NCBI GenBank assembly: GCA_020137815.1 | Contig: CM035359.1 | Span: 7,990,882 to 8,054,881, forward strand | Direction: 5' to 3' | Length of the DNA: 64,000 bases | Source: Hormiphora californensis | Lineage: Eukaryota > Ctenophora > Tentaculata > Cydippida > Pleurobrachiidae | In this document: piece after piece, positions 56,991-64,000 of the stretch | Position numbering within the stretch: position 1 is the first letter of the stretch | Layout: every line of letters begins with the position of its first letter | The notes under the pieces: generated by a model | What the model saw: only the letters and a program-made list of their open reading frames with translations | Database searches by the model: none | What the model was told of the DNA's origin: nothing | Translations under genes and position numbers: made by a program

Positions 56991-57080
56991 ATACACAAAT
57001 TAGGTCGCTGAATCACGTCCCGTATCTCGTATCAACTCATTGAAATTCCATCTTAATCACCGATTAGGTCGGTAAACGGT

Positions 57081-57497
57081 GAACTGTGTTCCTTATCACA
57101 TAAAGTGAAATTAGAACTGTTTCGCTGATTAGTTTATGAACGTAGATGTAGATTTTCACCCTGAGTTGAAATCTGTTTAAGAAGACCAATTTATTTGCCA
57201 ATATACAATATACATCCTTATTTCAAAGTTTTCAACACTACTTTAAACAAATTAATTGAGGTTCCGTTCAACTTCTACTCGTTAATCTTATGAGAGCTCT
57301 GCTCAATTCATCTCTTTTCTAAAGACAAGACAAGTCTGGTGTTCCTGTCTCCCTCTACATTGCACCCGGAGCTCATCTACGGACAAGCAGGGAGAAGGGA
57401 ATACGATGCCTTCTTCAATATTTTCAATTTTGATATTATATAATAAATAAGGGAAGAGACCCCATAGACGCCTATCTCGGGGAGAGCCGTGCCATTA
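57081..57497. repeat. LINE 5' UTR fragment
   Basis: Positions 57,225-57,400 match 31,050-31,245 inverted (5' end of the CR1-like LINE). It includes 'aaagacaagacaag' and the 'taatttgtttaaagtag' core inverted. Confidence 0.6.
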
Positions 57498-57788
57498 GGG
57501 GAAACTCTAACTGATTGGCATCCCATTAATGGGATCCCATCAACAGTAAAACTCTAACTGATAATGGACCACAGTGATGGTTCTTTCTCTGTATTCTCTC
57601 TGTGTGCGCGCCCGTACCCGGGCATGCCCTATAGTTCTTTCTCTGTATTCTCTCTGTAGGCAGTACATAGATGTACTGCCTACAGAGAGAATACAGAGAA
57701 AGAACCATCACTGTGGTCCATTATCAGTTAGAGTTTTACCTGTTGATGGGATCCCATTAATGGGCTTCCATTCAGTTAGAGTTTCCCC
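57498..57788. repeat. PIF/Harbinger-like hairpin MITE, copy 3
   Basis: 291 bp with the same ends as copy 2. The borders are TTA on the left and TAA on the right, so the duplication is imperfect. Confidence 0.85.
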
Positions 57789-58590
57789 TAACAACCCAGG
57801 TGACCTTTTAAAAAAACTTTTACTTTTATCTTGCCCCCTTGAGTGGAACTTATTCCCTAAAAACTGGAAATACAGCTGACCCCATTTTTTTTTCCCTCAG
57901 ACGAAAGACCATCTTGGGAAAAGGGCCTTACACGACAAATTTAATTTCGCTGTTTTGGGGTGTGGCCCCTTTCCTTCCTTTTTTTACAAAACTGCCTTCT
58001 TCCACACATAGCGTTCATTTTACATTGTACTCAAATTGAGGTTGGAGTGGTGGTGTTGAGCAGTGAAACAAGATGGTGGACCTGCACCACCGAATGAATT
58101 ACAATGATCTTAAACTTACCCACAGTCGGCAGACGTTAAATAGGGGTAGGTTCATGAGGGAGGGGGGGGGGAACGGGACTCAAGGGAAGTATTAAATCTA
58201 ATTGTGTTATTAATGAGTAAAATAACTGCTAGATGACAAACAGTATAAGAGTGCCTTTAAGCGTACTTTTTTTAAATAATTTAAATGAGTTTTTTAAGGA
58301 CGGAAGAACTCGCGCCAGAGGCTGTAAACTATTAGTAAGAGTAGTGGGTTATTCATTTTGTAGTTCCATGCGCAGATTCTGCAAATGCCTTGCAAGCCAA
58401 GTATTTGAGTGAATATTAGACCCAGCTCGCGTTCCATGGCAATAAGGGAAAAAAGTGCACACAAACGCAACACACATCTGCAAAAATTCTGTCCAACTCC
58501 ATTTCCCACAATTGCTAGGCAAATAAGTTGAGAGACCTGGCCTTCGCACAAGCAAAAAGAGCCTCACCTCGGTTCTCTCCCGCCATATGA
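57789..58590. other. No gene recognised
   Basis: Frames up to 101 codons show no domain. A pyrimidine tract ending CCCTCAG at about 57,900 looks like a splice acceptor, but what follows does not code for a sushi half. Confidence 0.4.
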
Positions 58591-59465
58591 AGAGCGATAG
58601 ACTCTTCTATTCGCTCTCTCTCTCGCGTAGCTCGATGGCTCTCGCGATGCGCGCGCGCGCGAGAGAGGAGCGATCGCGCGAGAGAGCGAGAGAGCGACGC
58701 CGCTAGCGAGAGGCCGCGAGAGAAGACGGCCTCGACGAGCGAGAGAGAGCAGCCGAGCAGAGAGAGAGAGTGACGAGAGGAGAGATGAGACGCAGAGATT
58801 CGAGAGATGCGAGAGAGAGAGGCGAGAGAGCGCCGCGCGAGGAGAGAGATGCGAGCAGAGCGAGGAGAGAGAGAGCGAGAGAGAGAGAAGATACGAGCGC
58901 GAGAGAGCGAGAGAGAAGAGGAGAGAGAAGAGAGAGAGCCGCGGCGAGATAGAGCGCTAGAGATGAGAGAGAGTATGAGCGAGTCTAGCGTATCTAGAGA
59001 GACGAGTAGATCAGCGAGAGCGAGGCGGAGCCGAGGCGCGAGCGCCGAGCGAGAGAGCGTAGGAAGAGAGAGACGCGTAGCAGCTAGAGGAGATCGTGAG
59101 CGAAGAGAGTGCGAGCGCTCTGCGCAGCGAGAGAGAGAGAGAGAGAGGATCGCGGAGCGAAGAGAGTAATAGAGAGAGAGAGAGCGCGCATAGAGAGATC
59201 GAGAGATTCCGAGAGAGATCGAGGGAGAGAAGAGCGAGCAGATACGAGAGAGAGCGATCTCGCGCTCGCGATCGAGAGATGAGAGATAGAGAGAAGGAAC
59301 GTACTAGACGTATATAGAGAGAGCGAGATACTATAGACAGAGAGAGAGATAGTAGAGTAGATAGTGACGAGACGAGGAGAGATATCTGAGATCGGCTCTC
59401 TCGTATATCTAGCTAGAGCTAGAGTAGATAGCGATCGATATCTCTGCTCTATTATCTCTCTGCTA
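58590..59465. repeat. GA-rich degenerate simple sequence, about 870 bp
   Basis: Almost entirely GAGA with CGCG and TAGA interruptions. The Arg/Glu-rich 120-codon frame is an artefact. Confidence 0.9.
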
Positions 59466-59855
59466 CGTAGGATATCTATATGATAGGGGACGGGGAACAT
59501 ATAAATGGTAGCGGTTCTTCATGTCCGCATTCATTTTCAAATTTAAGTTCCATCCCAGTTTTGATCCCAATCCGTCCCAATTTGGCTTTAACTTTTTTTC
59601 TGTTTTCTTCAAATCTGGGGCAATATTATTTTTACGCTGTTCAATGGCTCAATGCCCGTATGAAACTGATGACCCTTCAGTGTGTAACCCCATATAAGTG
59701 TGGTTGCACCCCCTTTCGCCTGCAACTGACAGACTGGGCGACGTCTATTTTGCAGATATCTGCAAAACTGCAGATATTCGGCTAATTCAGGAGCTTGGTT
59801 TTTCTGCGAATACTTCGCAAAAAAATCCAAAAGATTTTGCGAAGTATCTGCAGAA
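59466..59855. other. No gene seen
   Basis: A 'ctgcgaatacttcgcaaaa' stem lies near 59,800-59,850. Otherwise unremarkable. Confidence 0.4.
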
Positions 59856-60141
59856 TCTCTATTATAATTTGGAGATGAACGTCGAAGTCGTTCGTTAGGC
59901 GGTATCTAAGCGACAGACTGCTCCTTCATAAAACACTCTACATGTGCCCACTTTTGGAACTTCCGGTGGAAGTTTGTTGATATTTTCGAATGACTTTTAA
60001 CATGCCAGTCCCCATAGTTACCAATTCAGTTGCCATGGCAACCGTGTTATTGACGTTGAAAGGGCAGAAAAGAACCACCCGGCGAAGCTGGGTTGGTTAT
60101 CAAAAAGCCCTTACTTGAGGCGCACCCAATGGGTGCGCTAG
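59856..60141 (+). mobile_element. Short Helitron-like element, copy 2 (286 bp)
   Basis: TCTCTATTATAATTTGG start after A, terminal hairpin, CTAG end before T. Confidence 0.75.
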
Positions 60142-60183
60142 TATCTGAAATTTTGCAGAATATCGGTGCATGGAACTAGGGGG

Positions 60184-60487
60184 TTATAATTTGGAGATGA
60201 ACGTCGAAGTGGTCGTTCGTTAGGCGGTATCTAAGCGACAGACTGCTCCTTCATAAAACACTTCATATGACGAAAGCTGTAAAGCTGTTGCTCACACTTT
60301 TGGAACTTCCAGTGAAAGTTTGTTGATATTTTCGAATGACTTTTAACATACCAGTCTTCATGGTTACCGATATAGTTGCCATGGCAACCGTGTTATTGAT
60401 GTTGAAAGGGGCGAAAAGATCCACCCGGCGAAGCCGGGTGGGTTATCAAAAAGCCCTTACTTGAGGCGCACCCAATGGGTGCGCTAG
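60184..60487 (+). mobile_element. Short Helitron-like element, copy 3 (5' end shortened)
   Basis: It begins at TTATAATTTGG without the TCTC start and ends with hairpin and CTAG|T. It lies 42 bp after copy 2. Confidence 0.7.
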
Positions 60488-60653
60488 TTTATTTAATGTG
60501 CAATTTGTACGTTTATATAATATCTTTTCAAATCAAATCAAATCAAATCAAACTCTTATTTACATTAATTTACACATGAAATTATTACAACAAAATATTA
60601 AAAAATGAACCCGTTGTTGCACATTTTGTTCAGTGGTGGCCTTAGTCGTGTAA
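60488..60653. other. Spacer with (AATC)n-like tract
   Basis: 'aatcaaatcaaatcaaatc' at about 60,530-60,552. No gene. Confidence 0.5.
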
Positions 60654-60963
60654 GGGGAAACTCTAACTGAATGGCATCCCATTAATGGGATCCCATCAAC
60701 AGTAAAACTCTAACTGATAATGGACCACAGTGATGGTTCTTTCTCTGTATTCTCTCTGTATGCACGCCCGTGCCCGGGCAATGCCCGGGCACGGCGGGCA
60801 TGCCCTATAGTTCTTTCTCTGTATTCTCTCTGTAGGCAGTACATAGATGTACTGCCTACAGAGAGAATACAGAGAAAGAACCATCACTGTGGTCCATTAT
60901 CCGTTAGAGTTTTACTGTTGATGGGATCCCATTAATGGGATGCCATTCAGTTAGAGTTTCCCC
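60654..60963. repeat. PIF/Harbinger-like hairpin MITE, copy 4 (310 bp)
   Basis: TAA at 60,651-60,653 and 60,964-60,966. The loop contains an extra GCCCGGGCAATGCCCGGGC palindrome. Confidence 0.88.
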
Positions 60964-60966
60964 TAA

Positions 60967-61413
60967 ATGAGCGTCTTCGATGTCATGTCACACCCGCCAA
61001 CACCATTGGTGTGAACATAGAAACCAAGAAATTAATTGAAAAAGTTTGAAATAATTTCGCAACTTGCTGATTCGACAAAACCATTATAAACCCAACTTCG
61101 GGTTTACCCGTCTTCGTGTTATTAGCCGTAATGCGCCACCCTGCATCCCCACCCAGTTTTTTCCAGTGTGGCTGGTTTTCTTGACATTATATGATTTATT
61201 GCGGCTAGCAGTGTTTGATTGATTGATTGATTGATTGATTGACGAGGGGAAGCTTGCCTTTTGCAATCATAATAATAATTCTTGTTATTTCAGCATGGAT
61301 GTAGTGGGAGTGGATACGATCATAACAACGGTGAATCATCAAGTAACCTAAATATTATATCAATGAATGAGATCTGTTCAGGATTAAATAGGGAGGAAAA
61401 TTAGAAAAATATC
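60967..61413. repeat. SINE-like repeat with (GATT)n tail
   Basis: Positions 61,080-61,200 match 54,775-54,905 inverted. 'gattgattgattgattgatt' at about 61,218-61,241 lies at its minus-strand start. A splice-acceptor-like TTGTTATTTCAG at 61,281-61,292 is followed by no convincing exon. Confidence 0.5.
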
Positions 61414-61615
61414 TGGCGAGGGCCGGGCTCGAACCGACAACCTCTGGGTTTCGCGTCCATTGCTCTACCTATTGAGGTAGGTAGAGCAATGGACGCGAAA
61501 CCCAGAGGTTGTCGGTTCGAGCCCGGCCCTCGCCACCAAAGAGGCGGGGTAGCTCAATAGGTAGAGCAATGGACGCGAAACCCAGAGGTTGTCGGTTCGA
61601 GCCCGGCCCTCGCCA
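61414..61615. tRNA. Cluster of three tRNA-like units (one inverted), probably pseudo-tRNA/SINE heads
   Basis: 61,543-61,614 (+) folds with a full 7-bp acceptor stem (GGCGGGG/CCTCGCC), a D-stem GCTC/GAGC and a T-stem with TTCGAGC. 61,478-61,535 (+) and 61,414-61,476 (-) are copies lacking the 5' part and meet head to head. The anticodon stem has only about three pairs and position 33 is not T, so a working tRNA is doubtful. The A-box (TAGCTCAATAGG) and B-box (GGTTCGAGCCC) look usable by polymerase III. Confidence 0.5.
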
Positions 61616-61676
61616 GATTAGTTTTCATGTTCTAGGTCCAATCAGAACGTCGTGACAAACTGTCATAAAGATATAA

Positions 61677-61964
61677 TCTCTATTATAATTTGGAGATGTC
61701 GCGTGATGGTCGTTCGTTCAGCGGTATCTAAGCGACAGTCTGCTCCTTCATAAAACACTTCAATGTGCCCAAAGCTGTAAAGCTGTTATTCACACTTTCT
61801 GAAGTTCCAGTGGAGGTTTATTAATATTTCGAATGACTTTCAACAAGCCAGTCCCCATAGTTACCAATTCAGTTGCCATGGCAAGGGGCGAAATGAACCA
61901 CCCGGCGAAGCCGGGTGGGTTATCAAAAAGCCCTTACTTGAGGCGCACCCAATGGGTGCGCTAG
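61677..61964 (+). mobile_element. Short Helitron-like element, copy 4 (288 bp)
   Basis: Complete: A|TCTCTATTATAATTTGG to hairpin and CTAG|T. It is followed at once by copy 5. Confidence 0.75.
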
Positions 61965-63814
61965 TCTATATTATAATTTGGAGATGAACGTCGAAGTGAT
62001 TGCCGTTCGTTCAGCGGTATCTAAGCGACAGTGCTCCTTCATCAAAACACTTTATGTGCCCAAAGCTGTAAAGCTGTTGCTCAAACTTTTTGAACTTCCA
62101 GTGGAAGTTTGTTAATACAGTCGGACCCCGATTTAGTGGCATCCTCGGGGGAAAAAAATCCTGCCACTAAATCGGGGTGCCACTAAATCGGGGAGGTCCA
62201 TATTTGGCCCATAAAAACCTATTTTATGCCCAAAATGCTATACTAAGACTAAAAACACCTCTAACTGTTATATATGCAATATTCATGTATTGATGACATG
62301 ATAATTTCTAAATAGAAAACTTTAAAATAATTTTTTCAAAAAAAATGTGAAAAATTTTCTAAGTTATATACCCTGCTAACTTAAATAATGCGCCAGTGGC
62401 GAGAAGTCCCACTAGCGCGCTCTCAGTAAACAGCCAGTCCAGCGGCAGATTATTTCCCACTGGCAGGTTATTTATTCTTAACTTCTAAGTAACATTCAAA
62501 GTGTGTGTAAATGATCAGTTCTTACTAAAATACAGAGGGAACACTATGTGCAACACTTACACACTACATTGGAGAGAAAGAAAGGACACATTCCGTCAAT
62601 TACTCTCTCTTTATCTCCCCTTTTGTCTCACTATCTCTTTCTCTGTGTTATTTGTGACATGCCCCTTATCAGGCTATTTCTTTCACTCTCTTTCCTTAGC
62701 AACTGTTTAGTAACTGTTACCAAACAGTGTACACTCAATTGTGACGTGTTTTTAACTATTTCTCAGTTCTCTTTGTGTGTTTTGATTAGTGTTCTCTCTC
62801 TTGTTGGTGTGTAATACTTGAAATAAACAACTAAAGCAGGGTATATAACCCATAAACTCTGACCACTGGCACGTTATAGGTTTAAACCCCTCCGCCTCTC
62901 CCTCGGCTCCGCCTCGGGATCGTCGTCGTGATTTAAACCAGTTTATCCGCCAGCGGCGGATAAACTCCAGCTAACTTCTCCCAGCGGCGCGCTGGGAGAA
63001 AGTTATCTGAAATAACGCGCCAGTGGCCAGAGTTTATGCCTCATATACCAGCCCGTCCGATTTGTGTTTCGAATCAGTGCAGCTTACTGGATGTCCTGTC
63101 TAATTAGCAGGTTCGAAACGGACCGATACGTGATACCATGCCGAATCGGGGCACCCTAAGCGGGTGAGGAAGTATCAAAATTTCAAAATAACTTTTTCTC
63201 TCAAAATTTATGGGGAGCACCGATCAAAGCATTGACAATCGTACTGTAAAATTTTGCAAAAAAAGTTTTAAAATTTTTTTAAAAGTATACCAGCCACGTC
63301 CGAATCGTGTTTCGAATCGGTGCATCTTATCGCATGTCCTGCTGCTAATTAGACGGTTCGGAACGTGATCCCCATCGAATCGAAATCTTGACTCTTGGTG
63401 ACCTTGTGATTCAATGGCCCCATGGGGATCACGTATCGGTTCGTTCCAAACCGTCTAATTAGCAGCAGGATATGCGATAAGATTCACTGATTCGAAACAC
63501 GATTTGGACGTGGCTGGTATTCCTTTGAAAAATTTTCAAAAACTTTCAAAAAAATTTCACAAATTAAAATTCAAAAAATTTTTGGGGGAAAAAAATCGTG
63601 CCACTAAATCGGGGTGCCACTAAATCGGGGGCCACTAAATCGGGGTCCGACTGTACTTTCGAATGACCTTTAACATGCCAGTCCCCATAGTTACCAATTC
63701 AGTTGCCATGGCAACCGTGTTTTTGACGTTGAAAGAGGCGAAAAGAACCACCCGGCGAAGCCGGTTGGGTTATCAAAATGCCCTTACTTGAGGCGCACCC
63801 AATGGGTGCGCTAG
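61965..63814 (+). mobile_element. Short Helitron-like element, copy 5, split by a pogo-like element
   Basis: The 5' part is 61,965-62,117 and the 3' part 63,654-63,814, ending in the hairpin and CTAG. The insertion at 62,118-63,653 duplicated TA. The next copy starts at 63,815 directly after CTAG. Confidence 0.75.
62118..63653. mobile_element. pogo/Tigger-like element, 1.54 kb, non-autonomous
   Basis: It starts CAGTCGGACCCCGATTTA, ends with the complement and is bordered by TA on both sides. The interior includes 'ccactaaatcggggtg' repeats, an inverted pair (63,290-63,390 and 63,420-63,520) and the dispersed repeat also seen at 24,180. That repeat occurs here as 62,390-62,560 plus 62,860-63,045. 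No transposase is visible. Confidence 0.78.
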
Positions 63815-64000
63815 TCTCTATTATAATTTGGAAATGTCGCGTCGAAGTTTTTTCATCCGATCGATATCAATAGGGTGTGTTTTCGAAAGCTCAGGATTAG
63901 CTTAGTCGATTAGAAAAAGAATTAATCTAATCCCATGTAGGATTTTTGAAAAAAATCGACATCAAAGATCAAAAAAACCACAAATAAAAGACCGAGTACG
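63815..64000 (+). mobile_element. Start of another Helitron-like copy, then unknown sequence
   Basis: TCTCTATTATAATTTGG plus about 20 bp of the family, then divergence. It may be truncated or continue outside the window. Confidence 0.5.

Larger units (their letters stand above)
55250..57080. repeat. About 60-bp tandem repeat split by two foldbacks
   Basis: Units with 'cgtatctcgtatcaactcat' and 'gaaccac' occur at 55,290-55,490, 56,065-56,165 and 56,995-57,080. The breaks are the elements at 55,491-56,067 and about 56,165-56,990. Confidence 0.8.

Noticed and set aside
58770-59169. Arg/Glu-rich 60- and 120-codon frames resembling an RS-type nuclear protein
   Set aside because: Product of GA-rich simple sequence.
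61293-61329. Possible exon after a good acceptor (TTGTTATTTCAG), ending before GTGAAT
   Set aside because: In the phase required after exon F it gives a short peptide with no cysteine or sushi feature, and the donor is poor.
61543-61614. Functional tRNA gene
   Set aside because: The acceptor and T arms are good, but the anticodon stem is weak and position 33 is not T; kept only as tRNA-like.

Overview
This window looks like repeat-dominated nuclear DNA from an invertebrate animal. The grounds are spliced exons with GT-AG borders coding for C-type lectin and sushi modules, several non-LTR retrotransposon families, a Penelope-like element with a GIY-YIG domain, short Helitrons and many foldback/MITE elements. 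I see nothing prokaryotic: no operons, no ribosome binding sites, no rRNA and no CRISPR array. The species cannot be named from the sequence. Most long open frames come from mobile elements or simple repeats.

The main host signal is one + strand gene in pieces. Six short exons at 2612-2742, 15285-15376, 40912-41000, 41137-41267, 45400-45544 and 45631-45751 have AG and GT borders. Their phases match at every junction (0, 2, 1, 0, 1), and together they read as 235 uninterrupted codons. The product is a C-type lectin-like domain followed by the first half of a sushi/CCP domain. Two introns are very small (86 and 136 bp). Three are swollen to about 12.5, 25.5 and 4.1 kb by nested mobile elements, so much of the window is intron filling. 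The start and the rest of the gene were not found.

Region by region: 1-2.6 kb holds a partial LINE ORF1, a 311-bp GT tract and a small MITE. 3.0-8.5 kb is a nest of foldback elements inside one another. 8.6-10.8 kb has a retroelement UTR-like fragment and a hairpin MITE. 11.86-15.25 kb is a 3.4-kb foldback with an 8-bp target duplication, built of hundreds of GCGCTTTAAAGCGC-type motifs and ending 33 bp before exon 2. 15.5-22 kb carries two ORF1-only LINE relics and an RTE-like LINE pseudogene broken by two insertions. 22-26 kb is repeats. 26.2-31.1 kb is a decayed CR1/L2-like LINE with another ORF1 element nested in its RT. 31.2-34.3 kb has two DNA elements, a PIF/Harbinger-like hairpin and a LINE tail. 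34.29-40.75 kb is a foldback with a 9-bp target duplication. It carries a head-to-head pair of nearly identical Penelope-like elements with its own 13-bp duplication.

Beyond exon 6 lie minisatellites, a LINE with a 12-bp duplication (48.9-50.5 kb), TC-rich tracts, a 165-bp tandem repeat, a 60-bp tandem repeat split by two foldbacks, an 870-bp GA-rich tract, a chain of about 290-bp Helitron-like elements (59.9-63.8 kb), a tRNA-like inverted cluster and a pogo/Tigger-like element. Nothing suggests these genes act together, except that the elements have accumulated inside and beside the lectin gene. All calls come from reading the sequence, without database searches.
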